Shown in pieces: positions 48,874 through 58,802 of a stretch of 64,000 nt of DNA. The notes beneath the pieces are model-generated. The model had not been told where the DNA came from and did not search any database. It saw nothing but the letters and a program-made list of their open reading frames with translations. Position 1 is the first letter of the stretch; the number at the start of each line of letters is the position of its first letter. This stretch comes from Acetobacter pomorum (GTDB lineage: Bacteria > Pseudomonadota > Alphaproteobacteria > Acetobacterales > Acetobacteraceae). A program made the position numbers and the translations under genes. The stretch lies in NCBI RefSeq assembly GCF_002738225.1, contig NZ_PEBQ01000177.1, positions 1-64,000 on the forward strand, read 5' to 3'.

Positions 48874-50265
48874 TCAGCCCGCGCCCCGTTCCTCTGATGT
48901 TACACCAAGCTGTTTAAGTTTGCGATGCAAAGCACTACGCTCCATGCCAACAAACAGCGCCGTGCGGCTAATATTTCCACCAAAACGCAAAAGCTGGGCT
49001 TGCAGATACTGGGTTTCAAACAGATCTCTGGCCTCACGCAGGGGAAGCGCCATAACATCTGTTGAGGCATCAAATTTCAGAAGCGCTGGCGCACTTTCCC
49101 CCACTGTGGAGGGCAACATATCTGCGCGAATAGGCTCCTGACTGCTGCCGGGCTGCATAATCAGCACGCGTTCCATCAAGTTACGGAGTTCTCGCACATT
49201 CCCGGGCCAGTCATAGGCCTGAAGGGCCGCCACAGCATCTGGGGAAAGTTCACGCGTTGGCAAGCCCGCCATTTCCGCAGCCCGGCGCAAAAACATTTCT
49301 GCAAGACCGGGAATATCATCCCGCCTTTCACGCAGCGCGGGCATACGCAGGGGCACAACCGCCAGCCGATAATATAGATCTTCCCTAAAACGCCCGGCCA
49401 TAATTTCGGCCTGCAGATCACGGTTAGTTGTGGCCAGCACGCGCACATCCACTTTTACGCGGGCATCTCCACCCAAACGTTCAAATGTTTGGTCCTGCAA
49501 GGCCCTTACAATTTTGCCCTGTGTTTCCAGCGGCATGTCCGCCACTTCATCAAGCAGAAGTGTGCCACCATGTGCACGTTCCAAAACACCAGTACGGCGG
49601 CCCACACCTTCAGTGCCACCTTCAAGGCCAAACAGTTCTTCCTCAAACCGGCCGGGGGCGAGTGTGGCGCAGTTAAGTGCAACAAAGGGGCCATCTTCCC
49701 GCTTGGAGCGGGCGTGGATCATACGGGCAGCTACTTCCTTGCCTGAACCCGGCCCACCGCTGATAAGTACGCGAGAACCGGTGGGCGCCACTTTTTCTAT
49801 CTGGTTTCTTACAGCCGCTATCTGGGCACTGTTGCCAAACAGTTCCGTATCCTGCCCGGCCTTTATGCGCAGTTCTTCATTCTCACGCGCCAGACGCGAG
49901 GCTTCCAACGCACGCCGCACAATAACCAGCAGGCGGTCTGCCTGAAATGGCTTTTCTATAAAATCGTAAGCACCATGCTGAAGCGCTGCCACGGCGGTTT
50001 CGATTGTGCCGTGACCAGAAATCATGACAACCGGAACCGAAGGTTCCTCGGCTTTCATGGCCTGAAGGATGGCCAGACCATCCATATCCGACCCCTGTAG
50101 CCAGACATCCAGAATAACCAGTGATGGCCTGCGTGCCCTAAAAGCAGCCAATGCTGTTTCCGCACTAGCTGCTACGCGCGTTTCATAACCTTCATCACTC
50201 AGAATGCCTTCAATCAGCATTCTGATATCGGGTTCATCATCAACAATCAGGATTTCATGCGCCAT
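48874..50265 (-). CDS. ntrX: Response regulator NtrX
   Basis: 463 residues. The receiver has 'LIVDDEPDI', phosphorylated Asp53 in 'VILDVWL' and Lys in 'FIEKPF'. The AAA+ domain has Walker A 'GGPGSGKE' (170-177) and Walker B 'GGTLLLDEVADMP'. The Fis-type helix-turn-helix at the end is 'NISRTALFVGMERSALHRKLKQLG'. The GAFTGA loop that contacts sigma-54 is absent: after 'ELFG' it reads 'LEGGTEGVGRRTG' (216-224). It overlaps ntrY by 11 bases. NtrYX acts in nitrogen, redox or envelope control in alphaproteobacteria. Confidence 0.94.
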   Translation of the reverse strand: MAHEILIVDDEPDIRMLIEGILSDEGYETRVAASAETALAAFRARRPSLVILDVWLQGSDMDGLAILQAMKAEEPSVPVVMISGHGTIETAVAALQHGAYDFIEKPFQADRLLVIVRRALEASRLARENEELRIKAGQDTELFGNSAQIAAVRNQIEKVAPTGSRVLISGGPGSGKEVAARMIHARSKREDGPFVALNCATLAPGRFEEELFGLEGGTEGVGRRTGVLERAHGGTLLLDEVADMPLETQGKIVRALQDQTFERLGGDARVKVDVRVLATTNRDLQAEIMAGRFREDLYYRLAVVPLRMPALRERRDDIPGLAEMFLRRAAEMAGLPTRELSPDAVAALQAYDWPGNVRELRNLMERVLIMQPGSSQEPIRADMLPSTVGESAPALLKFDASTDVMALPLREARDLFETQYLQAQLLRFGGNISRTALFVGMERSALHRKLKQLGVTSEERGAG

Positions 50266-52519
50266 GGTTGTCTTTCACCGACAAAATCAGAGTAGCCACA
50301 GTTCCTCTTTCTCCCGCTTTGTCTTCCAGACGCACTGTTCCACCATGATCTTCCATGATCTTTTTCACAATAGCCAAACCTAAACCAGTTCCCTTGGCTT
50401 TGTGCGTCACATAAGGTTCCGTCAGACGATTTCTGTCATCCGATGGAAGTCCAACTCCGTTATCTGCCACTTCTATGGCGATATCTTCTGCCCCTTCTTT
50501 AATCCGCACCGATACTTCGCCTTTTATGGCAGGCTTTTGATCCGTAGCTTCGCCTTGTCTGGCGGTCATGGCAATGGCATCTGCCGCATTCTGCAAAAGA
50601 TTGATAAGTGCCTGACTTATCAATCTTCTATCACACCGCGCCTTGGGGCCTTTGTCTGGTATATCCAGATGATAGGCAATTTCGGGGTGTGCATTTCTTT
50701 GCAGAACCAGCACCTCACGCACAATACGCGAAATATCCTCATCCTTCATGACAGGCTGCGGCATACGTGCAAAGGCCGAAAACTCATCCACCATACGCCC
50801 AATATCACCCACCTGCCGCACAATTGTATCTGCACATTGCGAAAATGTATCAGGGTCAGAGGTAATTTCTTTAAGAAAACGCCGTTTTAACCGTTCAGCC
50901 GCAAGCTGAATGGGAGTAAGTGGATTCTTGATTTCATGCGCAATGCGCCGCGCCACATCTGCCCATGCCGCTTTGCGCTGGGCTTGTTGCAGAGCTGTAA
51001 TGTCATCAAATGTCATCACATACCCTTCGGTTATGGTGCCACGCAGTTCCGCCCCCAAGCGCACCAGTAATGTGCGCTGGCTGGCTGGCTGGCCTATCTG
51101 AATTTCCCGCGTGAGCACAGCATCCGGCGTGGCGCGCGCTTCTTGCAACAATTCAGCAAATTCCGGCACACGCTGGGCCAAAGGTTCCCCTATGGCATCC
51201 ATCAGATCTGTTTGCAGCAACACGCAGGCCGCACGGTTTGGCAGTTCGATATTCTGTTTAACATCCAGCCCGATCACCCCGGCGGAAACACCAGAGAGCA
51301 CGGCCTCGGTAAACCGCCGCCGTTCATTAATCTGCCCGTATGCAGCCATCAGTTCCGAACGCTGACTGGCCAGTTCTTCTGTCATGCGGTTAAAGGCGCG
51401 TGAAAGGCTGGCAACTTCATCATCCCTGTCATTTTCAGGCACATGAACACCCAAATCCCCTTCACTCACCCGGCGCGCCGCCACACTCAGCAAGCCTAGC
51501 GGACGGGCAATCTGGTTTGCCAGCGCCAGCCCGATCAACGCAGCGGCGGCAAGCACCAGCAACGCCACCAACGCAAAGATCATGACAAATGTCAGCTGGA
51601 TCTTGGCGCGGTTGTTGCTGAGCCGCTTATAATCCGCCACCACCTTTTCCGTCCGGTGCATATGTTCCAGAATGGTCGGATCAACCAGCCGGGTAATCAC
51701 CAGCATAAGCGCTGGCGTTTGGGAAAGTTCCACCACTGCGCGCACTGTGCGTTCATCTGGAGAATCCAGAATGGCCACATCGTTTGAGCGCGCCATAACC
51801 GTGGCTGCGGGAGGAGGTAGTTCCTGCAAATACCCGGTGCGGCTCATCAACCCGCCAGCCGCCACAACTTTGTTGGTAATGGGGTCATACACCAAGGCTT
51901 CTGTCAGCCCACGCATGGTGGCCTGACTGTCCAGCATTTGCGCCAGAGCATCATGATCCTGAAACAGATCCATCCCGCTGGCGGCCAACTCATTCTGGGC
52001 GCTCATGATGTAATTGGCCATTGAGAACGCATCTGTGCGGATATTGGCGTTGTGCTCCACCAAATACCCGCGAGAAGCCTGCAAAGCCTCGTTCAGGGCC
52101 GTGTTGACGCGATCTGAAAACCAGATCTGAATTCCGTAATGAAAAAACAGCGTGGCAAACGCGCCCACAACCAGTGTGGGAGCAACAGCCACAATACCAA
52201 ACAGCGTAACCAGCCGCACATGCAGCCGCGCCCCTGCCAACCCTTTCCGATGCTCACGCACCATGGGGCCGATACGGATGGCCAGCGCTACCACCAGCAG
52301 GGCCAATACCATACCGTTTAGAAACAGCAATAGAGGCTCGATCAAGGAGTAATGCCCAAAGGACATTCCGCCTGAAAGCACCACAAATGTGGCAAACCCC
52401 AAACACAAAGCCAATGCCGCAAGCGTAATGGCAACGGTTTTACGTTCAAGAGAACGCAAAAGCCAATGCAGGCGCGTGCGGGAAAGAAGGTGCCTGAGGG
52501 AGAACAGAAGCTGCTTCAT
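50255..52519 (-). CDS. ntrY: Sensor histidine kinase NtrY
   Basis: A 754-residue membrane kinase. Three N-terminal TM helices, a periplasmic loop and a fourth TM near 325 lead to a HAMP domain ('ANQIARPLGLLSVAARRVSEGDLG'). A PAS domain follows, then HisKA with 'RRIAHEIKNPLTPIQLAAERL' and the ATPase domain 'LINLLQNAADAI... EVADNGVGLP... KGTGLGLAI'. It lies 9 bases after ntrC and overlaps ntrX, so it is co-expressed with both. Confidence 0.95.
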   Translation of the reverse strand: MKQLLFSLRHLLSRTRLHWLLRSLERKTVAITLAALALCLGFATFVVLSGGMSFGHYSLIEPLLLFLNGMVLALLVVALAIRIGPMVREHRKGLAGARLHVRLVTLFGIVAVAPTLVVGAFATLFFHYGIQIWFSDRVNTALNEALQASRGYLVEHNANIRTDAFSMANYIMSAQNELAASGMDLFQDHDALAQMLDSQATMRGLTEALVYDPITNKVVAAGGLMSRTGYLQELPPPAATVMARSNDVAILDSPDERTVRAVVELSQTPALMLVITRLVDPTILEHMHRTEKVVADYKRLSNNRAKIQLTFVMIFALVALLVLAAAALIGLALANQIARPLGLLSVAARRVSEGDLGVHVPENDRDDEVASLSRAFNRMTEELASQRSELMAAYGQINERRRFTEAVLSGVSAGVIGLDVKQNIELPNRAACVLLQTDLMDAIGEPLAQRVPEFAELLQEARATPDAVLTREIQIGQPASQRTLLVRLGAELRGTITEGYVMTFDDITALQQAQRKAAWADVARRIAHEIKNPLTPIQLAAERLKRRFLKEITSDPDTFSQCADTIVRQVGDIGRMVDEFSAFARMPQPVMKDEDISRIVREVLVLQRNAHPEIAYHLDIPDKGPKARCDRRLISQALINLLQNAADAIAMTARQGEATDQKPAIKGEVSVRIKEGAEDIAIEVADNGVGLPSDDRNRLTEPYVTHKAKGTGLGLAIVKKIMEDHGGTVRLEDKAGERGTVATLILSVKDNHGA

Positions 52520-52528
52520 GCCTGAGCG

Positions 52529-53971
52529 TCAGACTACGCCACGAACAACGGGAATCTCAAGATCTCGAATTTTTTTACGTAGTGTATTTCGGTTCAGGCC
52601 CAACATGGCGGCCGCCTTTATCTGGTTGCCGCGTGTTTCAGCCAATGTCATTTGGATCAGGGGACGTTCAACTTCTGCAATAATACGAGCGTGCAGGTCA
52701 TGCAGCGGCACACCATCGCGGCCGGCTTCCAAATAACGAGCAATATGGCGAGAAACGGATTCAGACAAAGGCTCTGAGGCCATAACGCTATTGGGAATCG
52801 GATCATGCGCCAAAGGCTCGGCCAGTTCCGCATCAATCACGTCACCCGTAATGGTTTCCTGAGAATACAGGGCCACAATACGACGGATGAGATTTTCCAG
52901 TTCACGCACATTGCCCGGCCAGCGCCAGGTCTGAAGCCTTGTGATGGCGCTTTCATCTAGGATTCTGTAAGTGCCGCCTTCATCCCGACACTGAGAGAGA
53001 AAATGCCGTGCCAATAGCGGAATATCTTCCAGCCTTTCCCGCAGGGGCGGCAGGCGCAGCGGCACCACGTTCAGGCGGTAATACAGATCCTCACGGAACG
53101 TACCGGCCTGAATGGCCTGCCGCAAGTCTCTGTGCGTGGCTGCAATAATGCGCACATCTGCCCGCAAGGGCGTTGTGCCACCAACCGTTGTAAACTCACC
53201 CTCCTGCAATACACGCAACAGGCGGGTTTGGGCCTCCTGCGGCATATCACCTATTTCATCCAGAAACAGCGTGCCGCCTGTGGCTTGCTCAAACCTGCCT
53301 GGCATACGGCCTTGCGTGCCCCCGCGTTCATAGCCAAACAGTTCGCTTTCAATCTGCTTACGCGGAATGGCCGCCATATTGACGGCCACAAAGGGCCCGC
53401 TCCTGCGCCGACCATATTCGTGCAATGCATGGGCCACCAGTTCCTTACCTGTGCCACTTTCCCCTGAAATCATGACTGTGAGATCAGACGTGGTCAGGCG
53501 GGCAATGCTGCGGTAGATCCCCTGCATCACAACAGATTGCCCAATTAAAGGCAAACGTTCTTCTGGCGGTTGATCTGCTGCTGGTTTTTCGGCTTCCTGC
53601 ACTGGTGTTGTGAGCGCTCTTGCCACAACCGCCAGCAGTTCCTTCAAATCAAACGGTTTGGCCAGATATTCAAACGCACCCCGCTGCGTGGCTTTTACGG
53701 CTGTTGTCAGGGTTGATTGTGCGCTCATGACAATCACGCGCAGATCGGGCCGAAATTGGCGAATACGCGTTACCAGATCCAGCCCGCTGCCATCTGGCAT
53801 GATCACATCCGTAATCACCAGATCGCCCTCACCTTCCTGCACCCATTGCCAGAGCGTGTTGACAGAAGGCGTGGTTTGCACCTGATAGCCCGCCCGCCCC
53901 AATGCCTGCCCCAACACGGTGCGAATAGAACGATCATCATCAGCAACAAGAATAGTGGGCAGCGGTGTCAT
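52529..53971 (-). CDS. ntrC: Nitrogen regulator NtrC lacking the GAFTGA loop
   Basis: 480 residues. Receiver with Asp55 ('[11 protein letters not shown]') and Lys in 'YLAKPFD'. AAA+ domain with Walker A 'GESGTGKE' (170-177) and Walker B '[13 protein letters not shown]'. Fis-type DNA-binding end '[20 protein letters not shown]'. Where most NtrC proteins have 'GAFTGA', this one reads '[15 protein letters not shown]' (217-222), three residues shorter. It therefore probably does not activate sigma-54 polymerase; the Rhodobacter capsulatus NtrC, which lacks the loop, works with the housekeeping sigma factor. It is between ntrB and ntrY. Confidence 0.94.
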   Translation of the reverse strand: MTPLPTILVADDDRSIRTVLGQALGRAGYQVQTTPSVNTLWQWVQEGEGDLVITDVIMPDGSGLDLVTRIRQFRPDLRVIVMSAQSTLTTAVKATQRGAFEYLAKPFDLKELLAVVARALTTPVQEAEKPAADQPPEERLPLIGQSVVMQGIYRSIARLTTSDLTVMISGESGTGKELVAHALHEYGRRRSGPFVAVNMAAIPRKQIESELFGYERGGTQGRMPGRFEQATGGTLFLDEIGDMPQEAQTRLLRVLQEGEFTTVGGTTPLRADVRIIAATHRDLRQAIQAGTFREDLYYRLNVVPLRLPPLRERLEDIPLLARHFLSQCRDEGGTYRILDESAITRLQTWRWPGNVRELENLIRRIVALYSQETITGDVIDAELAEPLAHDPIPNSVMASEPLSESVSRHIARYLEAGRDGVPLHDLHARIIAEVERPLIQMTLAETRGNQIKAAAMLGLNRNTLRKKIRDLEIPVVRGVV

Positions 53972-54026
53972 GACGTTTCAAACCAGATCAAAAACTAAAA
54001 ACAGAAATATTGAACAAAAAAACCAA

Positions 54027-55136
54027 TTATCCCGCGTTGCCCGCATTATCGACAATGGGCAGGAACAAACTGATTTCCGTACAGCCGGGCCGGCTTTCCA
54101 CCTCAATCACCCCTCCGTGGTCGTCCATCACCTTACCCACCAAGGCTAGCCCCAGCCCGCTACCATTCACTTTGGTGGAAACAAAGGGTTCAAACAGATG
54201 TGGGCGCACTGTTTCTGAAATACCCGGCCCCGTATCACGCACAGTAACCACCAGCGGCAGGTGCCGCCATTGCGCTGTGCCCGGCACGGCCACCCGAATA
54301 CCGGGGCGATAGCTTGTAAGAAGGGTAATTTCTCCTTCCTCACCAGCATTGCGGATAGCCTCTGCTGCGTTTTTTACCAAGTTGAGCAACACTTGCACCA
54401 ACCTGTCCCGATCTCCCCACACATGCGGCAAGGAAGGATCATAACGCTCCACAATCTTAATGCCTTTGGCAAAGCCATTGCTGGCAAGCAAGCGCACATG
54501 CTCCAGTATTCTATGAATATTGAGCGCGCGGAAATCCAACTGGGCTTCACCAAACATGCCCATGCGGTCAACCAGCGCATCAATCCGGTCAACCTCATCA
54601 CAAATCAGGGTAGCCAGATCACGGTCTGCATCCGTTACAGCCTGTTCCAGTAACTGTGCCGCACCCTTGATACCGGATAAGGGATTACGCACCTCATGCG
54701 CCAGCATGGCAGCCAGCCCTGAAACACTGCGCGCCGCAGAACGGTAGGCGAGTTGCTGGTCCAGCATGCGTGCGGCGGAGGGTTCATGAAATGTCAGCAA
54801 AATAATGTCCGGGTAATCTGGCACATCAGCTGCCTGAACACTGACCCCTTCATGATGAAAACGCGGAGAACTGAAGTGCAGCTCATGCTCCGTAACGCTC
54901 CCACCACGGTGACGCACGTGCTGAAGCAACAGGTAAACCGGGTGATCCTGTGGAACAACTTCTGCCAGCCCACCCTGCCGCAACTGATGGCGGGACATGC
55001 CAAAAAACTCTTCCGCCGCCATATTAGCCGCAAGAATTGTATTTTGTGGCCCTATCTCCAGAACAGGAACGGGCAGACTGTCCAGAACAAGCGCCGCATC
55101 GGGCTGGGCCACCCCATGCGTTGCTTTTGCCTTCAC
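54027..55136 (-). CDS. ntrB: Nitrogen sensor kinase NtrB
   Basis: A soluble 369-residue kinase, the partner of NtrC. An N-terminal PAS domain ('[29 protein letters not shown]') leads to HisKA with '[20 protein letters not shown]' and the ATPase domain '[11 protein letters not shown]... DTGPGI... GSGLGLAL'. The GTG start overlaps the dusB stop (GTGA). The dusB-ntrB-ntrC order is the classical nifR3-ntrBC operon of alphaproteobacteria. PII (glnB) is not in the window. Confidence 0.95.
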   Translation of the reverse strand: MKAKATHGVAQPDAALVLDSLPVPVLEIGPQNTILAANMAAEEFFGMSRHQLRQGGLAEVVPQDHPVYLLLQHVRHRGGSVTEHELHFSSPRFHHEGVSVQAADVPDYPDIILLTFHEPSAARMLDQQLAYRSAARSVSGLAAMLAHEVRNPLSGIKGAAQLLEQAVTDADRDLATLICDEVDRIDALVDRMGMFGEAQLDFRALNIHRILEHVRLLASNGFAKGIKIVERYDPSLPHVWGDRDRLVQVLLNLVKNAAEAIRNAGEEGEITLLTSYRPGIRVAVPGTAQWRHLPLVVTVRDTGPGISETVRPHLFEPFVSTKVNGSGLGLALVGKVMDDHGGVIEVESRPGCTEISLFLPIVDNAGNAG

Positions 55137-56203
55137 GCCGCCTGAACCTGATCTTGCTGCTGCGCCATGGCATGGCGGGAAACGCGCGGTTCCCGCACAG
55201 CACCAGCTGCAATCTGCTGATCATAAAAATCAGTAATCATGGCAATGGCTTCTTCTGGTGTTTCCACACGGTTAAACGCCGCCCGGAAAGATGCCGAACC
55301 ATGCAGCCCCGCCGAATACCAGGAGACATGCTTACGCGCCAGACGCAGGCCCGGACGCTGCCCAAAGTGCTCCAGCATCATATTATAATGTTCCAGCACA
55401 ATGGCTTTTTCTTCCGGCAATGCGGGGTCTGGAATCTCCTGCCCTGTTCGTAAAGCGTGTGCCACCTGCGCCAAAAACCACGGGCGGCCATAACAGCCAC
55501 GCCCGATCATCACCCCATCTGCACCAGATTGGGCCAAGGCCTCACGCGCATCTCCAACGGTAAGAATATCCCCATTCACGATAACGGGCAGATCCACCGC
55601 ATCCTTTACATTTTTCACAAAAGCCCAATTGGCTGTGCCGTTGTAAAATTGCTGGCGCGTGCGGCCATGCACCGTAATCATGCGGATACCGACATCCTGC
55701 GCAATACGGGCCAGCACAGGAGCGTTCAGATGTTCATGATCCCACCCCATGCGCATTTTAAGGGTAACAGGCACCGGCACGGCCTTTACCACAGCCGCCA
55801 GCAAGCGCTCTGCGGCCCCTTCATCCCGCATAAGGGCAGAACCGGCCATTTGGCCAACAGCCACTTTTTTAACCGGGCAGCCAAAGTTGATATCAATCAG
55901 GTCTGCCCCACGGCCTACGGCGATACGCGCAGCCTCTGCCATGGCATCCGGGTCACACCCCGCAAGCTGCACGGCATTCGGGCCGCCAGCATCCGCCACC
56001 TCCGCCATACGCAAGGTGGTGTCATTTTCACGCACCATTGCCCATGAGGCAATCATTTCAGAAACAACAAGACCCGCTCCCAATTTGCGCGCCAGACGCC
56101 GGAACGGCAGATCTGTCACGCCAGACATGGGAGCAAGAATGACGGGCGTATCCAAAACGATACTGCCCAAAGTAATGGGACGCAGGGTGGGTTGCGTATG
56201 CAC
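55133..56203 (-). CDS. dusB: tRNA-dihydrouridine synthase DusB (NifR3)
   Basis: A 356-residue flavin enzyme that makes dihydrouridine in tRNA. Motifs: '[14 protein letters not shown]' (FMN barrel), 'SEMIASWA', catalytic Cys in 'NFGCPVKKV', '[10 protein letters not shown]' and '[13 protein letters not shown]'. 'VNGDIL' and '[16 protein letters not shown]' complete the barrel. It is followed with overlap by ntrB, as in Rhodobacter and Azospirillum. Confidence 0.95.
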   Translation of the reverse strand: MHTQPTLRPITLGSIVLDTPVILAPMSGVTDLPFRRLARKLGAGLVVSEMIASWAMVRENDTTLRMAEVADAGGPNAVQLAGCDPDAMAEAARIAVGRGADLIDINFGCPVKKVAVGQMAGSALMRDEGAAERLLAAVVKAVPVPVTLKMRMGWDHEHLNAPVLARIAQDVGIRMITVHGRTRQQFYNGTANWAFVKNVKDAVDLPVIVNGDILTVGDAREALAQSGADGVMIGRGCYGRPWFLAQVAHALRTGQEIPDPALPEEKAIVLEHYNMMLEHFGQRPGLRLARKHVSWYSAGLHGSASFRAAFNRVETPEEAIAMITDFYDQQIAAGAVREPRVSRHAMAQQQDQVQAA

Positions 56204-56289
56204 TGTTATTTCCGTTTGCCTATGATTTAGGCAGAAATACAGCCACCCTGCGCCTGACGCAACATAAGAAACCGTAATGGCACCCGCTT

Positions 56290-57444
56290 TTAGGGTACCA
56301 GAACCGAAACCGTAGCCGTGCAGGCAATACCTTCTTCACGCCCGGTAAAGCCCAGACGCTCTGAAGTGGTGGCCTTAACGGAAATCCGGTCCACATCCAC
56401 TTCCAGCAATTCTGCCAGACGTTTGCGCATGGCTTCTGCATGTGGGCCAATTTTGGGGCGCTCGCAAATCAGGGTAAGATCAGCGTTCACCAGCATGCCG
56501 CCGCGTTCACGGATACGCTGGCCTGCATGCACTAAAAAGCGGGCGCTATCTGCGTTTTTCCATTCATTCTGGCTAGGTGGAAAATGGCGGCCAATATCAC
56601 CTTCAGCCAGTGCACCGTAAATGGCATCACACAGTGCATGAATACCCACATCAGCATCGGAATGCCCGGCCAGCCCTTTGGTATGTGGCACCGTAATGCC
56701 GCACAGGATGAGCGGACGCCCTTCCTCAAACGCATGCACATCGTAACCCAGCCCTACGCGTGGCAGTAGCGTGGGGCCGATCAGTCGTTCCAGACGCACC
56801 AGATCACCCTCATATGTCAGCTTGATATTGTCTTCATCACCAGCCACAAGGGCTACGCTAAAACCGGCATCTTCCAGCAGCTTGGCATCATCCGTTGCAC
56901 TGATAGATGCGGCACCACGATGGAGATCTAAAAACAGGCCAAAGCGAAAACCCTGTGGCGTTTGGGCACGATAAAGATGATCCCGCGGCACGGTGCCATC
57001 AATCACACCATCTTTTTCCCGCTTGAGGGTATCTGCTACTGGCACGGCCGGAATGGCGCCCGGATGCTGTTCCAGCCCGGAAACCACATTGCTGATAACC
57101 TGCGCCGTTACATATGGGCGGGCACCATCATGCACCAGCACAATATCCGGCTTTTCGGATTCTGGCAGCTTGTCCAGCGCTTCCAGCCCAGCCCGCACAC
57201 TGGCCTGCCGGGTTTCTCCCCCAGCTACCGGCGGTAAAATCTTCAAGCCTTCCAGCGCCTCGTTCAAGGACGCAGGATCTCCAACTGGCTGAATACAGGT
57301 GACATGAGGCAACAAAGCTTGCGCTGCATGACGGATAACGGGCTGCCCAGCCAGCAGCACGTACTGCTTGGGGATGGCGCAACCCGTGGTGGCGGCATAA
57401 CGACTGCCCGTACCGGCAGCCAAAAGAATGGCGGCTACTCGCAT
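56290..57444 (-). CDS. ispDF: Bifunctional IspD-IspF isoprenoid enzyme
   Basis: A fusion of two non-consecutive enzymes of the MEP isoprenoid pathway. The N-terminal half is the cytidylyltransferase IspD ('[13 protein letters not shown]', '[12 protein letters not shown]', 'VHDGARPYV', 'TPQGFRFG'). The C-terminal half, from about '[21 protein letters not shown]', is IspF with zinc ligands Asp and His in 'DVH' and '[20 protein letters not shown]'. I chose the ATG at 57444, where IspD normally starts; a TTG at 57480 adds 12 residues. GT2 lies upstream and dusB downstream on the same strand. Confidence 0.95.
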   Translation of the reverse strand: MRVAAILLAAGTGSRYAATTGCAIPKQYVLLAGQPVIRHAAQALLPHVTCIQPVGDPASLNEALEGLKILPPVAGGETRQASVRAGLEALDKLPESEKPDIVLVHDGARPYVTAQVISNVVSGLEQHPGAIPAVPVADTLKREKDGVIDGTVPRDHLYRAQTPQGFRFGLFLDLHRGAASISATDDAKLLEDAGFSVALVAGDEDNIKLTYEGDLVRLERLIGPTLLPRVGLGYDVHAFEEGRPLILCGITVPHTKGLAGHSDADVGIHALCDAIYGALAEGDIGRHFPPSQNEWKNADSARFLVHAGQRIRERGGMLVNADLTLICERPKIGPHAEAMRKRLAELLEVDVDRISVKATTSERLGFTGREEGIACTATVSVLVP

Positions 57445-57505
57445 GCACGAAGCAATGCGGCGGGCAGGCTTGTCCGTCAAGCCTCAAAATAGGCAGGGCA
57501 CGGCA

Positions 57506-58480
57506 TTATGGTACAGCTAGATGATCTTTTTCCTGCGCGGGGCGATAGGCTTCCACCAGATAAAGTGGGCGTTTTTTGGTTTCATTAAAAATACGGCCCA
57601 CATATTCCCCTATCAGCCCTACCGTCATAAGCTGGATGCCACCCAGAAACAGGATAACAGCCATAAGGCTGTGATAGCCCGCAACACGGTTGCCGAATAA
57701 CAAGGTGCACCCCACAATCCAGAGGCCATAACATACGGCGAGTATGGAAATACCCAGCCCCAGATACGTGCTAAGCTGAAGAGGCAGAACGGAAAATGAG
57801 GTAATGCCTTCCAGCGCAAAGTTCCACAAAGACCAGTAATTGAAACTGCTCTTTCCGGCTGAACGCGGGGCCCGATCATACAGAACAGCGCGGGATGGAA
57901 AACCGACCCAGGCAAACAGCCCTTTCATAAATCTGTGGCGTTCACGTAGCAGCAACAGACTGTCTACCAGCCTGCGGCTCATCAACCGGAAATCCCCCGT
58001 ATCTGGCGGAATAACCACCTTATTGCCCAGCCGCTTCATGACACGATAAAACATCCATGCCGTCAGCCGTTTGGGCACACTCTCCCCTTCCCGCGTGTTA
58101 CGGCGTGCGTAAACAGTATCCACATCATCTGTCCATGCGGCTACCAGATCGGCAATAACTTCTGGCGGGTCCTGCAAATCAGCATCAATCACTATTACAC
58201 CACGCGTGCCCCGCGCATGGTCCAACCCTGCTGTCAGGGCAATTTCCTTGCCAAAATTACGGGATAAATTCACAATACTTACGCGCCCGCCCTGCTCCGC
58301 CAAGGCATACATGCCTGCCAGAGTTTGGTCCCGCGAGCCATCATTTACGTACACCACTTCCCACGGCATTCCGATGCCATCCATGACACCGCAGAGCCGC
58401 TGATGGAAAATTGGCAAAACCTCCTGTTCATTATAACAGGGCACAACCACGCTAAGTGCTGGTGAAAAACCAGATGGCAA
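57506..58480 (-). CDS. Family 2 glycosyltransferase (polyprenyl-phosphate type)
   Basis: A 324-residue enzyme with a GT-A domain ('SVVVPCYNEQEVLP', 'YVNDGSRDQT', 'VIDADLQDPPEVI') and two C-terminal TM helices (about 230-290), the DPM1/GtrB/ArnC layout. Such enzymes put a sugar on undecaprenyl phosphate for later transfer across the membrane. No ATG is available; the TTG at 58480 has GAGAGGG upstream. It is divergent from the galactofuranose-type transferase and next to ispDF, which supplies the polyprenyl pathway. Confidence 0.88.
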   Translation of the reverse strand: MPSGFSPALSVVVPCYNEQEVLPIFHQRLCGVMDGIGMPWEVVYVNDGSRDQTLAGMYALAEQGGRVSIVNLSRNFGKEIALTAGLDHARGTRGVIVIDADLQDPPEVIADLVAAWTDDVDTVYARRNTREGESVPKRLTAWMFYRVMKRLGNKVVIPPDTGDFRLMSRRLVDSLLLLRERHRFMKGLFAWVGFPSRAVLYDRAPRSAGKSSFNYWSLWNFALEGITSFSVLPLQLSTYLGLGISILAVCYGLWIVGCTLLFGNRVAGYHSLMAVILFLGGIQLMTVGLIGEYVGRIFNETKKRPLYLVEAYRPAQEKDHLAVP

Positions 58481-58802
58481 AATTTTTCCCTCTCATTCAG
58501 CACTGAACAAGACTGTTTCAGTCAAGCCACGGATCAGGTTTTGGAGCATGCTCCATATTGTCACCTTATACAGATACAGAAACACAAAAAGCTTAAATAT
58601 AACCGCCACGCATTTTGGTTGAGGGTTGTTGTTAAATCCGCAACAGCGGCGACAAATCCCTTTCTTATTGGCCTGTGCAGGCTTGCATCAGGCCTGTGGG
58701 AAATTAAAAGAACCTGTTATGGCGCTTTATATGTTCTTTCAGGGATAATATTACCTTATGGCCGCACAAGAAATATTAAAAGAAAATGTAAAGGATGTAC
58801 CT
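58481..58802. other. Divergent intergenic region with a 14-bp palindrome
   Basis: 322 bases between the GT2 and the GlfT2-like gene. TGGAGCATGCTCCA at 58542-58555 is a perfect palindrome, 62 bases before the GT2 start. ACTGAA..TTCAGT, a looser inverted repeat, lies at about 58502-58522. No convincing promoter pair was seen. An apparent ORF start at 58758 in this region has no ribosome binding site. Confidence 0.55.
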
